A stretch of 64,000 nucleotides of DNA from Chryseobacterium vrystaatense (GTDB taxonomy: Bacteria; Bacteroidota; Bacteroidia; Flavobacteriales; Weeksellaceae): assembly GCF_000737765.1 (NCBI RefSeq), contig NZ_JPRI01000003.1, positions 529,994 to 593,993 on the forward strand. Direction: 5' to 3'. Positions 1-9,247 of the stretch are shown here, piece after piece. The translations under genes were made by a program, and so were the position numbers. The number at the start of each line of letters is the position of its first letter. The first letter of the stretch is position 1. Under the pieces are notes generated by a model. That model saw nothing but the letters and a program-made list of their open reading frames with translations, made no database searches and had not been told where the DNA came from.

Positions 1-272
1 TCTTTAACGTACATCTGATACACTTTTCCTGCATGATCTTCTTCTTTTACAAAAGCGCAGATACCAATAAGTTCATCATCTGAAAATGCTCCGGTCATAA
101 ATCTGTCCCGGTTCTGATTTTCTATATCACTCTCCATTCTGAACTTCTCAATTTTTAAAGCTTCCTGATAGTTGGCCCCGAATGATTCAGGGAATTTTTC
201 CAGGCTTTCCAGTCTGATGCTTCTGTAATTTTTGCTTTCGTGAGGCAGGAGAGCGCGGTACCTAATATTCAT
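1..272 (-). CDS. GNAT family N-acetyltransferase (partial, C-terminus outside window)
   Basis: The reverse strand starts with ATG at 272 and stays open to the window edge, giving about 90 residues beginning MNIRYRALLPHESKNYRSIR. The early R-x-(L/I)-R-L-x-S-L-x-x-x-P-E-S-F-G pattern and the following stretch with GAFSDDELIGICAF are typical of the first strands of GNAT acetyltransferases, where a substrate-binding loop precedes the central beta strand. The acetyl-CoA loop (Q/RxxGxG/A) would lie outside the window, so the substrate cannot be guessed. The gene is divergent from the TPR regulator that starts at 598. Confidence 0.75.
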   Translation of the reverse strand, partial: MNIRYRALLPHESKNYRSIRLESLEKFPESFGANYQEALKIEKFRMESDIENQNRDRFMTGAFSDDELIGICAFVKEEDHAGKVYQMYVK

Positions 273-597
273 ATGAGATAAATTTCGAATTACTAATTTT
301 CGTTGTTTATGTTAAAATTGCGAAAATATTTTTCAAATAAAACCATTCTTTTTAATAAAAAATGATTTACTGCCTGTTTTGATTAAGATAGTTAAGAAGA
401 ATGCTTCTAATTAACATTTTGTTTTTATGTTTTTTATTCAATTTAAAGTCTAGAATTGTGTATATTTATCACGAAATAATGTTAATTGATTAATATATTC
501 AATATTGATCTTTTTGTTCATCAAAGTGACAGACCCTAAAGAAAGGCCGTATGTATTGGAAAATAACTGATAAATCGTATAGGAAGACCATCGTACT
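273..597. other. Divergent intergenic region, AT-rich
   Basis: This stretch of 325 bp separates the leftward GNAT gene from the rightward TPR regulator. It must hold both promoters, but I found no convincing TTG-N19-TAnnTTTG pair in either direction and no terminator-like hairpin. No RNA gene is evident. Confidence 0.5.
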
Positions 598-2049
598 ATG
601 AAAAATTTGATAGTCCGTACCATACGGATGATTATATTATTTATTACTATTTCATGCAGCCAGACTTCTCCCTATCATCATACAGAAGACTTTGATATGC
701 CCCTGATCACGAAGAATAACGAAATGAATTCTTCAGGTAATTTTGAAGCTCTTATTAAGCTTAATGCAGAGTATTTCAAAAAAGCAGGTGCGATGGGATA
801 TGATGAAGGTAAAGGTCTTTGCTTTCTGAATGTGGCCAATGTCAATTCCACAGAAGGAGATTATGAGAGGGCACATATTCTTTTAGATAAGGCTGGAGAA
901 AGTCTTAAACATTCAGAAAATAACTTCCATAAAGCTAAGTTTTACGATAGTTATGCCCACTACTATTCACACCTTAAGCAGTATGATAAAGCAATTGTCT
1001 ACAGCGATTCAGCACTCTTTTCTCTGAAAAAAGCACCGGATTCAGAGCTTAAAAAAAAGCTTATGCCCCGGATTTATACCAACAGAGGGACTTATTTTGC
1101 ATGGAAAGGACAGCTGGGAAATTCATTGAAAAATTTTCACAAAGGAAATGTTCTGGAGAAATCAGCATACTCTAACTGTATGGTTGCCCAGTATCATCTC
1201 TATACCAACAGACTGGATTCGGCGGGAATATATGCTTTACGGGCAGAAAATATGATGAACCGACACAAAACACCCGATGTTGAAAGACTTTGGATCTATT
1301 ATACAGCGGGATACTATTATAATGAAATCAATCAGTATGATGAGGCTGAAAAAATGCTTAAAAATGCATTGGAACTCAGTATAAAAACCAGACTTACCTA
1401 TTCTTTTCATATCAAAGATGTTTATAAAGCTCTGTCTGACCTTTACAGGAAGAAAAAGGATAAAGAGAAAGCTTACTTTTATTTAAGCCGGTATCTTGAA
1501 GAGGATAGCAGACTGAATGAATCAAGATTTGCAGCGATTAATAAAACAACGGACAGTTTTATTACTGAAGCTAAAAAAGAATCCGATCAGCGTGAAAATG
1601 ATTTATGGGCTGTGGGAATTTTGGTTTTTATCATTCTGTCTGTATCAGGAATGTATATCAGGAAAAATATCCGCCTTTTAAAATTGAAGAAAAAAAATCT
1701 GAAAACAGAAACCGATAGGCTGAAGAACCGTGTGTATGAAAAGAAACTTCAGGAGGTCACGGAACTGGCCAAAAGAAATGACTCCTCATTCCTGATGAAA
1801 TTCAAAGAGCTGCATCCTGAGTTTATCAGCAGATTACTGATCATCAATCCCGATTTTGAAAACTCTGAACTTGCTTTCTGCGCGCTTCTGAAGCTGCATT
1901 TTACCTCTAAGGAAATAGCAGATTATACATTTGTTCAGCATAAATCGATTCAGCAGAAGAAATACAGAATCAGAAAAAAACTGAATATTGAAGGGGATCA
2001 GGACATCTACGAATTTCTTGATCAATTAGAAAAGACCGCCAATCCATAA
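598..2049 (+). CDS. Membrane-anchored TPR regulator with C-terminal HTH (copy 1)
   Basis: The 483-residue protein starts with a signal-like segment ending in ITISC, a plausible lipobox. Residues 50-310 are helical TPR-type repeats (for example YDKAIVYSDSAL, YDEAEKMLKNALELS). One hydrophobic helix lies at about 334-353, followed by a basic coiled-coil region. The C-terminal domain at about 436-462 (FTSKEIADYTFVQHKSIQQK) has the spacing of a LuxR/GerE-like helix-turn-helix. The inferred topology is an envelope TPR sensor, one membrane pass and a cytosolic DNA-binding domain. The next gene encodes a paralogue with the same order of parts. The ligand and target genes are unknown. The protein has no receiver or kinase domain. 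Confidence 0.8.
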   Translation: MKNLIVRTIRMIILFITISCSQTSPYHHTEDFDMPLITKNNEMNSSGNFEALIKLNAEYFKKAGAMGYDEGKGLCFLNVANVNSTEGDYERAHILLDKAGESLKHSENNFHKAKFYDSYAHYYSHLKQYDKAIVYSDSALFSLKKAPDSELKKKLMPRIYTNRGTYFAWKGQLGNSLKNFHKGNVLEKSAYSNCMVAQYHLYTNRLDSAGIYALRAENMMNRHKTPDVERLWIYYTAGYYYNEINQYDEAEKMLKNALELSIKTRLTYSFHIKDVYKALSDLYRKKKDKEKAYFYLSRYLEEDSRLNESRFAAINKTTDSFITEAKKESDQRENDLWAVGILVFIILSVSGMYIRKNIRLLKLKKKNLKTETDRLKNRVYEKKLQEVTELAKRNDSSFLMKFKELHPEFISRLLIINPDFENSELAFCALLKLHFTSKEIADYTFVQHKSIQQKKYRIRKKLNIEGDQDIYEFLDQLEKTANP

Positions 2050-2133
2050 GTTTGAGAATTAATCTTATATTTGAATCAAGATTTTAAGAATTTCATATTT
2101 GTTGAAAACCATATATCTAAATATAAAACGTAC

Positions 2134-3561
2134 ATGATACGCTGTTTTATTTTCATTTTGCTCTGTATTCTGACCTCATGCAGTAAAGATGTTCACAATC
2201 AGTATGAAGATGATTTTGATTACCCTTTGCTCAGACAAAATGAAAAATTCCGTCTCTCCGGCGATTATGATTCTCTTGTCCTCCTTAACAAAAAATATTA
2301 CAGGAAAGCAGAAAAAATGGGGTATGCTGAAGGTGAGGCCCTATGTTTCCTCAATTTAGGCAATGTCAATTTACCGCTTGAAAATTATCAGAGAGCAGAA
2401 TTCTTTTTTAATAAGGCAGAGCAGATTCTCAGACATTCAAAAAATAATATTCATAAGGCCAAATTCAATAATGATTACAGCAATTTCCAATTGCAGCTTA
2501 AAAGGATGGATAAATCTTTCGAGTATAATACATTGGCAATGAATTATATAAAAGATACTAAGGAGTCTCCTTTCCGTAATGATATTCTTTTTAAAATTTA
2601 TTATAAACGCGGTGATTATTTTTACCGTAGAAAGCAGTATGCTCCCGCACTGAAATATTTCCGGATGGCTGGAAAACTGGACCACACCGGGAGATCAGAA
2701 TGTGCCATAGGAGATCTTTATTTATATGGATTCAAAAATATGGATTCAGCGCGCTTCTATCTCTCAAAAATAGCAGAAGCATGTAACAGGCAGGGCAGAA
2801 CGGATGGCATTGCCCTGAATGCCAATACGGTTTTAGGAGAATATTATATGATCACCAGGCAGTATGATAAAGCAGAAGAATCGCTTAAAAAGGCACTGGA
2901 GATTAATAAAAAAACAAAATACGTCTTTGCGCAGTACACCAAATATATTTATACAGACCTTAAATCGCTCTATGAAAGTAAAGGGGATAAAGAAAAGGCG
3001 CTCATGTACCTGGAAGCTTATACAAAGGAGAGAGATCGATCGGATGCCGCTCTGCTGAAAGCCATAAACAATGATATGGAGGGCTTTATTACAGAAACAG
3101 ACGCAGATACGAAAAAGCACAGGTATAATATTCTGGCCATTGTCATTGTTTCTGTATTGATTTTCGCACTGCTCGTGATGTATGCATTAAAAATAGTAAA
3201 GCAGCTGAGAGATAGGAAAAAGCAGCTTAGAAATGAAGCAGAGGAACTGAAAATACAGATGCACGATTCTACACAGGACCAAGTCATTGAATTGGCCAGA
3301 AAAAATGATCCGTCGTTCTTAGCTGTTTTTAAGGAAGCGTATCCCGGGTTTATTGAAAGAGTGCTGGCAGTGAATCCTGATCTTGAAAATTCTGATCTGA
3401 TATTCTGCGCAATGCTAAAACTTCACTTTACTTCTAAAGAGATCGCAGGTTATACATCCGTGCAGCCCAGATCTATCCAGCAGAAAAAATACAGGTTACG
3501 GAAAAAACTCAATATTCCAACCGAGACGGATACCTATCAGTTTTTTGACAGCCTGGCGTAA
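2134..3561 (+). CDS. Membrane-anchored TPR regulator with C-terminal HTH (copy 2, paralogue)
   Basis: I place the start at the ATG at 2134 because it gives a clean lipoprotein signal (MIRCFIFILLCILTSC). An in-frame codon at 2071 would add 21 residues that do not look like a signal. TPR-like helices fill residues 40-310, a transmembrane helix lies at about 333-352, and the HTH at about 432-458 (FTSKEIAGYTSVQPRSIQQK) nearly matches that of the upstream gene. The two genes share the AEGEALCFLNLGNVN-type motif and the order of all domains, so they are a tandem duplication. The gap of 84 bp suggests cotranscription. Having two copies suggests two signals feeding related promoters, which is inference only. 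Confidence 0.8.
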   Translation: MIRCFIFILLCILTSCSKDVHNQYEDDFDYPLLRQNEKFRLSGDYDSLVLLNKKYYRKAEKMGYAEGEALCFLNLGNVNLPLENYQRAEFFFNKAEQILRHSKNNIHKAKFNNDYSNFQLQLKRMDKSFEYNTLAMNYIKDTKESPFRNDILFKIYYKRGDYFYRRKQYAPALKYFRMAGKLDHTGRSECAIGDLYLYGFKNMDSARFYLSKIAEACNRQGRTDGIALNANTVLGEYYMITRQYDKAEESLKKALEINKKTKYVFAQYTKYIYTDLKSLYESKGDKEKALMYLEAYTKERDRSDAALLKAINNDMEGFITETDADTKKHRYNILAIVIVSVLIFALLVMYALKIVKQLRDRKKQLRNEAEELKIQMHDSTQDQVIELARKNDPSFLAVFKEAYPGFIERVLAVNPDLENSDLIFCAMLKLHFTSKEIAGYTSVQPRSIQQKKYRLRKKLNIPTETDTYQFFDSLA

Positions 3562-3631
3562 TCCGGGATTCATATTCTCTGAGGATAGCTTTTTTACTTA
3601 TTTTAGACAAAAGGAAGCTTAATGATGCGGC

Positions 3632-3662
3632 AAAAAAAAAACTGCCTGATAATGTCAGACAG
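3632..3662 (-). terminator. Rho-independent terminator, minus strand
   Basis: Arms at 3642-3649 and 3655-3662 (ctgcctga / tcagacag, one G-T type mismatch) enclose a 5-base loop. A run of ten A precedes the left arm, so the leftward transcript ends in U10. No leftward gene lies upstream of it, so it may end a small RNA or protect against antisense reading. Confidence 0.55.
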
Positions 3663-4095
3663 CCCTCGAAATATTTTTTTTCATCATAACTGAAAACCAA
3701 TTTCACCACTTGTTGTTTGTTATGTCAAATTTGCACTTTTTCTTAAGAAATAAGAAAAAACATTATACTACATGGGTACTACATCGTTATTTTTTTACAT
3801 TAATTATTAATTTTTGATTGATATTTAATAATATGATAAAGTGGAATTATTGACTTTATCTTGTTGGTTTTTAGAAAGGTATCGTATGCTTTGTATGATG
3901 TTATAGTTTATAAAGATTCGATTTAGGGAATAATGGGTCTATATGATCCAAACATTTTTATTTTTGACAACTATTGTCCTCAAGTTTTGAGGTAGTATAC
4001 ATGTAGAGTCCTGATTTTTGGTTTTGAATTTTTAATACATGAATTTTGGGCAGGATGATTTACAATCGTTCTCATCAGTAAAAAAAATTAGGATT

Positions 4096-4125
4096 GCTGT
4101 CTGGATTTGTCAGACAGCTTTTTTT
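4096..4125 (+). terminator. Rho-independent terminator, plus strand
   Basis: A perfect 8-bp stem GCTGTCTG (4096-4103) / CAGACAGC (4111-4118) with a 7-base loop is followed by seven T. It sits 535 bp after the nearest upstream stop codon, which is far for a terminator of the TPR genes. It could instead end an unannotated short transcript. Confidence 0.65.
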
Positions 4126-4516
4126 ATGGAATTAAATGAATGCGGTCCGTTTTTTTTAAGCCAACTAGATTGACCATGTATTGAAATTTGAGTGTAATGC
4201 TATTCTTATATATTCATCATCACATCCACTTCTTTCAATAAGATCTGTATTATGTTAAATCACGTTAAAATTTAAATGATTTGATATACAGTATGTTATA
4301 ATAGGGAAGTATCTGAGTAGTAGCTGATTTTATGTACATATTAACTTGTTATCAATAGTTTTAGTTTTTTAAATGAATTTCATTCTTTAATGCGTTTATT
4401 TCACAGAATACAATAAAGTATTGGTGTTTTGATGAGCTTATAGCGTGAATTGATAATAATCGATAATTGATAAAATTTCATTTAAGTTAAATCAAGTACT
4501 TATATTAATTAGTTTT

Positions 4517-7500
4517 ATGAAAAAGAGAATTCTATTAGTGAGTGTATTGGCTGCCGGATTTACTGCTGTTTATGGGCAGAGGTGGGAGCCGATAGGACAA
4601 AAAGGATCCGAAATCAGAAAAAATGTTGATGTGAAACAGGCCTACAGAGTAGACCTGGCGTCTCTTAGACATCTTCTGAAAGATGCCGTAGAAACCGGAA
4701 AAGGTGCAAAACCGGTGATTGTTTCTCTGCCTACAGCAGAAGGTAAAATTGAAAAGTTTGCAGTATACAGTAATCCTGTTATGGAAAAATCTCTGGCCGA
4801 AAGACATCAGCTGGGTTCGTATGTAGGAGCAGGTATAGATGATCCTTCCAAATACATCAGGTTCAGTACTGCGCCTACAGAGATGGAATCAATGATTATC
4901 AGGAATGGAGTATTCCAGTTTATTGAACCCATTAGTGCCGATAAACAAACGTATGGCGTGTTCTATAAGACGCACGAAGAAGGGGGCATACATGGCTTTG
5001 AATGCGATAGCAAGGAGCATAATCTTAAAGATATCAGGAAGTTGGTTGAAAATGGAAAAAACCAGCTTTCTAATGTAGGAATTGCCGGCAGACCCACCAA
5101 CACCAGATACAGAACATTCAGAATGGCAATGGCGGTAACGGGAGAATATACCCAGTTTCACGGAGGTACAGCACAGGGAGCACTTACTGCTGTCAATAAT
5201 ACGATGACCAGAATCAATGGAGTTTTTGAAAAAGATTTTGGGGCTCATTTCATTGTTCAGGATCTTCCGGGAATTATCTATACAGATCCGGCAGCAGATT
5301 TTTATATTCCCCAGGCTGCTCAGGGTGATCCATCACTCAATTTACAGCTTCAGCGGTTACTGACAAATGAAGTGGGGGATGCTAATTATGACCTTGGACA
5401 CGTCTTTCACCGTAATGTCGGTGGCAGCAGAAACGGTAATGCAGGAGGTATAGGCATTGTGTGTTCAAATCCTGCGAATAATAATGCTCTGGGTAAAGGC
5501 TCTGCGTTTTCCATGAGTCCGGATCCGACAGGGGAAGTTTTCGACCTGATGGCAGCACATGAAATGGGGCACCAGTTAGGGGCCAATCATACCTTTTCAA
5601 TGAGAACTGAAGGTTCAGGCGCCAATGTAGAGCCTTGGGGTGGTACAACGATTATGGGATATCCGGGCATTACACAGGATAATATTCAGGCCAATATGGA
5701 TGGATACTTCCATTATAAATCTATTTCTCAGGTATTAAATGTACTGGAAGCTAAACCTGCATGTGGTACTGCAACCCTGATTGCAGAAAATACAGCTCCG
5801 GCAATTACTCCGCTTATCAGTTATTCCATTCCTAAAGGAACAGCCTATTACCTGGATGCTAACGCTGTAGATGCCGAAAATGATACTTTCAGCTATACAT
5901 GGGAACAATACAATAGTGTAGGGGATAGAAATACAATATCCGGAGATAGCGGATGGGGATATAATGCAGAAGGCGCATTGGCAAGATCACTGCCCGGAAC
6001 TCCCAACGGAAGAAGGTATTTCCCTAAACTTGAAAGTGTGATGAATGGAATACTTACAGACAAAGCTGCATGGGAAACCGTTTCTTATATTCCGAGAGAA
6101 CTCAGTTATGCAGTAACGGTAAGAGACCAGAATGGTCAGAGACCGATGACCTCAACTTCCGAAACTACCGTGATCATAGGAAATGACGGACCTTTTAAAT
6201 TTAATGGATTTACTACTGCTTCAGTGCTTTATAATAATGCAGCCAATACAATTTATTGGGAAGTAGCCAATACAAATAATGCTCCCTATAATGTAGCCAA
6301 TGTAAAAATAGACTATACTGCAGATAACGGAGTGACCTGGACAGATCTGGTTGCTTCTACTCCTAATACCGGAAGTTATACCGCACAGATGCCGGCTAAT
6401 TTAAATGGAGCTGTTAAGTTAAGGATATCAACACTGAATAATATTTTCTATGCAGTGTCTCCGGCAATTAATGTAGGAGCTGCACCTACTTCTACTACAA
6501 ATGCTCCGACCGGGGTTTCAGCAATAGGCACAGAGATTTTAAAAACAACAGCAAGGATTTCATGGAATAAAGTATCCGGAGCGACCTATTCTGTCAATTA
6601 CAGAAAAACGGGTACTGCAAACTGGTCCAATACTACAAGCCAGACGAATTCTGTCCTATTGAATAATTTAGAAGATGAAACCAATTATGAAGTACAGGTT
6701 GCTGCCGTAGTGAATACCGTACCAGGAACATTCTCCGGTAATTATGCCTTTAAAACGAAGGGATTAAAAACAGGTACAGATTACTGTTTAATGACTACAG
6801 GTGGAAATGGAGGCAGCTTCAACAGTGGTCTTGTCAGATTAACTTTGTCTAATTTGGCTTACGTTTTTACAGGCTTAGATGTTTATAAAACATACCTGGA
6901 TTTTAGTGAAGATGCAGCAAAATTAGTTAACCTGACAAAAGGGGTAGAATACACTGCTAACTTCAGAAACCTTGCCGGAGGAAATTACAATGACTGGCTT
7001 GAAATCTGGATAGACTATAACAGAAATGGTGTTTTTGAAGATTCCGAAAAGGTTGCTTCCAGCAGCGGTCTTCCTGTAAATCCAGCTCCCGGCACCTATC
7101 TGCGTGACGGAAATGTAACATTTACAGTACCTGCTGCTGCTTATGCCGGAGATAAACTATTAAGAATGAGAGTAGCCAGCACATTCTTCAATGCAGCTGG
7201 TGGACCCTGTGGAAGCCCTACTGTACCAGTGAATGGAGGTGGAATTGTTTCCGTTGGTTCATTCAGAGATTTCTCTGTGAGAATATCGGAAAACGCTGCT
7301 CTTGCCGTCAAAGAAATCAAAAATACTCCGTCTGAAATAGCGATTTATCCAAATCCTGCTGATACCTATATCGAAGTGAAAAACCTTAAAGGAAAAGCAA
7401 ACTATAAGATCTACAGTGCCGATGGAAGGTTGGCCCAGGAAGGTAAACTGGATGGACAGAGAATTAACGTGGCATCACTGATAAAAGGAGTGTATGTTAT

Positions 7501-7552
7501 CTCAATTACCAGTGAAACTGATACGTACAGTACGAAGCTGATTAAGAAATAA
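4517..7552 (+). CDS. Secreted reprolysin-like (M12B-type) zinc metalloprotease with T9SS sorting domain
   Basis: The 1011-residue protein begins with a Sec signal peptide (MKKRILLVSVLAAGFTAVYG). A propeptide-like region of about 190 residues precedes the catalytic domain, which carries the full metzincin zinc site HEMGHQLGANH at residues 348-358 and a following IMGYPG that fits the Met-turn. A fibronectin type III module (about 660-745) and a GEVED domain (NDWLEIWIDYNRNGVFEDSE, about 830-850) come next. The C-terminus from about 940 (AIYPNPADTYIEV ... KLIKK) is a T9SS type A sorting domain, so the protein is expected to cross the outer membrane by T9SS and be displayed or released. It is probably a nutrient-scavenging or tissue-active protease. 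It is monocistronic, with its own terminator at 7635. Confidence 0.92.
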   Translation: MKKRILLVSVLAAGFTAVYGQRWEPIGQKGSEIRKNVDVKQAYRVDLASLRHLLKDAVETGKGAKPVIVSLPTAEGKIEKFAVYSNPVMEKSLAERHQLGSYVGAGIDDPSKYIRFSTAPTEMESMIIRNGVFQFIEPISADKQTYGVFYKTHEEGGIHGFECDSKEHNLKDIRKLVENGKNQLSNVGIAGRPTNTRYRTFRMAMAVTGEYTQFHGGTAQGALTAVNNTMTRINGVFEKDFGAHFIVQDLPGIIYTDPAADFYIPQAAQGDPSLNLQLQRLLTNEVGDANYDLGHVFHRNVGGSRNGNAGGIGIVCSNPANNNALGKGSAFSMSPDPTGEVFDLMAAHEMGHQLGANHTFSMRTEGSGANVEPWGGTTIMGYPGITQDNIQANMDGYFHYKSISQVLNVLEAKPACGTATLIAENTAPAITPLISYSIPKGTAYYLDANAVDAENDTFSYTWEQYNSVGDRNTISGDSGWGYNAEGALARSLPGTPNGRRYFPKLESVMNGILTDKAAWETVSYIPRELSYAVTVRDQNGQRPMTSTSETTVIIGNDGPFKFNGFTTASVLYNNAANTIYWEVANTNNAPYNVANVKIDYTADNGVTWTDLVASTPNTGSYTAQMPANLNGAVKLRISTLNNIFYAVSPAINVGAAPTSTTNAPTGVSAIGTEILKTTARISWNKVSGATYSVNYRKTGTANWSNTTSQTNSVLLNNLEDETNYEVQVAAVVNTVPGTFSGNYAFKTKGLKTGTDYCLMTTGGNGGSFNSGLVRLTLSNLAYVFTGLDVYKTYLDFSEDAAKLVNLTKGVEYTANFRNLAGGNYNDWLEIWIDYNRNGVFEDSEKVASSSGLPVNPAPGTYLRDGNVTFTVPAAAYAGDKLLRMRVASTFFNAAGGPCGSPTVPVNGGGIVSVGSFRDFSVRISENAALAVKEIKNTPSEIAIYPNPADTYIEVKNLKGKANYKIYSADGRLAQEGKLDGQRINVASLIKGVYVISITSETDTYSTKLIKK

Positions 7553-7634
7553 AAAATGAGATGCTTCAGTTTTAAAGACAGATGATTCGTCTGTTATGAA
7601 AATGGAGACAAGATTTCATGGTACCTTTTGTGAA

Positions 7635-7673
7635 GAAAGAGTCTGGTATTGTACCGGACTCTTTCTGTTTTTA
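7635..7673 (+). terminator. Rho-independent terminator after the metalloprotease gene
   Basis: Arms GAAAGAGTC (7635-7643) and GACTCTTTC (7657-7665) pair perfectly, and an inner GGTA/TACC extends the stem around a TTG loop. TGTTTTTA follows. It lies between two convergent genes. Confidence 0.85.
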
Positions 7674-7680
7674 TAAATCA

Positions 7681-8058
7681 CTAACCAATAGGTTCCCACA
7701 GTTGAATCTTGTTTCCCTCAAGATCCAGAATATGAAGAAACTTTCCATAATCATACGTTTCGATATCATCCAGGATGGTTACATTTTCCTTTTTTAATTC
7801 CTGTACCAGTGCTTCAAGGTTTTCCACTCTGTAGTTGATCATGAAATCCTTGTCGGAAGGTTCAAAATATTTCGTATCCTCAGCAAAAGGAGCCCATTGG
7901 GTCAGCCCTTTTTTCGTGGTGTCCTCACTTTCTCTCCATTCGAAGCTGGTCCCGTACGGACTGGTTTCGAGGCCAAGATGGGTTTTATACCATTCATTCA
8001 TCGCGTTTGGATCTTTAGATTTGAAAAGGATACCTCCGATTCCTGTTACTTTTTTCAT
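7681..8058 (-). CDS. VOC family (glyoxalase/bleomycin-resistance fold) protein
   Basis: The 125-residue protein is the size of a single-module vicinal oxygen chelate protein. It opens with GIGGILFKSKDPNAMNEWYK, the usual first beta strand and helix. It ends in FLHILDLEGNKIQLWEP, where D-x-x-G-N-x-(I/V)-x-L-W-(E/Q) is the family signature and the Glu is a usual metal ligand. The substrate is unknown; related proteins range from glyoxalases to dioxygenases and drug-binding proteins. It is a single gene, convergent with the metalloprotease. Confidence 0.85.
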   Translation of the reverse strand: MKKVTGIGGILFKSKDPNAMNEWYKTHLGLETSPYGTSFEWRESEDTTKKGLTQWAPFAEDTKYFEPSDKDFMINYRVENLEALVQELKKENVTILDDIETYDYGKFLHILDLEGNKIQLWEPIG

Positions 8059-8289
8059 GTCTATTTTTTTTCTTTAGATTGTTGGATCTTTTTAAGAAGT
8101 AGATTGTACTTCCGTATGCTTTCAAATATATGTAAAAGTTTTCATCGGAAATTTTTTCATTTTAAATGATTAAAAATTGAGCAGTTGATGAAAAGACGTA
8201 AGGAAGTATAATATTTTTAGACAGAAACAGAAAAACAATACATGGAATTTCTTAAATCTGTACATTTGGGTTTCTAACACAGCATTTGT

Positions 8290-9060
8290 ATGAGAAAGAC
8301 TATAAAATATATGTTGAATTTTAAATGGTTGTTTCTTCTTCCGCTTCTTCTGATGTATGGATGTTCAAAAGAAGAAAAAAAACAGGAAGTCAAGGAGGAA
8401 ATTTCTGCGACTACCTCTGAAATTAGCGCACCTGAAAAGTCCGAATCAGTCATTGATGTTAAAAAAGAACCTGCAGATTTTGTTCCCGAAGGGTATAAAA
8501 TTTTTGAAAAGTCATTCGGTGATCTCAATAAGGATGGAGCAGAAGACTGTATTCTCATCATCAAAAAAGCAGATCCCGCTCATATTATTACCGACGAGTC
8601 CCGTGGAAAACTGGACCGCAACCGCCGTGGAATCATCATTCTTTTTAAAAAAGGTCAGGGGTATGAGCTCGCTTCCAAAAACGCATCCTGTTTCTCTTCA
8701 GAAAATGAAGATGGAGGCGTGTATTATGCACCCGAACTCGATGTGTATGCTGAAAAAGGAAAGCTGTACATCCACTATGCCCATGGCAGATATGGCTATT
8801 GTACGTATACCTTCAGGTGGGGGAAATCAGATTTTGAGCTCATTGGATATGATGAAAGCTCCAATACTGGCCCAACGGTGAACAGCACAACAAGTATCAA
8901 TTTTTTAACCGGAAAGCAACTTGACAGAACAAACGTCAATGAAGGAGCGGAAAGTGGCGATGAGGTGTTTGAAGATACCTGGAAGAAATTAAAAACAACA
9001 AAGCTGATGACTCTTTCAGAAATTAAAGACTTTGATGAACTGGATCTTTCTGTTTATTAA
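8290..9060 (+). CDS. Hypothetical lipoprotein with DxNxDGxxD motif
   Basis: The 256-residue protein has a lipobox (LMYGC) and then a charged, low-complexity linker rich in Glu, Lys and Ser (residues 27-65). The folded part contains SFGDLNKDGAEDCILIIKK, a calcium-loop-like D-x-N-x-D-G-x-x-D motif seen in FG-GAP and similar beta-propeller repeats. I do not recognise a catalytic domain. A TACATTTG element at 8261-8268, 22 bases before the start codon, fits a Bacteroidota -7 box, but I see no TTG at the right distance. It is probably an outer-membrane or periplasmic protein of unknown role, with no obvious operon partner. Confidence 0.75.
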   Translation: MRKTIKYMLNFKWLFLLPLLLMYGCSKEEKKQEVKEEISATTSEISAPEKSESVIDVKKEPADFVPEGYKIFEKSFGDLNKDGAEDCILIIKKADPAHIITDESRGKLDRNRRGIIILFKKGQGYELASKNASCFSSENEDGGVYYAPELDVYAEKGKLYIHYAHGRYGYCTYTFRWGKSDFELIGYDESSNTGPTVNSTTSINFLTGKQLDRTNVNEGAESGDEVFEDTWKKLKTTKLMTLSEIKDFDELDLSVY

Positions 9061-9081
9061 GGAATTAGATATGTGATGTGA

Positions 9082-9137
9082 GAACCAAGAGTCAAGAACC
9101 AAGATTCAAGAACCGGGAATCAAGATTCAAGAGTCAA
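9082..9137. repeat. Tandem array of eight degenerate 7-bp units (consensus GANYCAA)
   Basis: Reading from 9082 the units are gaaccaa, gagtcaa, gaaccaa, gattcaa, gaaccgg, gaatcaa, gattcaa and gagtcaa, with a partial ggac after them. The phase is exact over 56 bp although the units vary at the second to fourth bases and once at the end. The array lies in the 187-bp gap between a lipoprotein gene and a convergent dinB-like gene. A related four-unit array sits inside a coding sequence at 54317. Confidence 0.9.
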
Positions 9138-9247
9138 GGACATTAGTTGATAAATTATTAGCTTAATCATTATTAGCCAATAACAAGCAACGGTATTTTA
9201 ACCAGAAACTCTAATCCTCTCAGATCCGTACCTAATAAATTAGAATC

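Larger units (their letters stand above)
3562..4516. other. Gene-free region of about 950 bp with two terminator-like hairpins
   Basis: No convincing protein-coding gene is present on either strand. The sequence is very AT-rich. It contains a hairpin followed on the minus strand by ten T (3632-3662) and a perfect hairpin followed on the plus strand by seven T (4096-4125), both built on a related CTGTCTGA/TCAGACAG stem. A terminator for leftward transcription at 3632, with no leftward gene to its right, suggests a short non-coding transcript. A 66-codon leftward reading frame crosses the hairpin and is not credible. The right end must hold the promoter of the metalloprotease gene. Confidence 0.5.

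Noticed and set aside
3509..3709. Leftward 66-codon reading frame
   Set aside because: It overlaps the end of the TPR gene and runs through the terminator hairpin; the Phe run comes from the U tract.
9082..9137. CRISPR array
   Set aside because: Units are 7 bp and contiguous, without spacers or cas genes.
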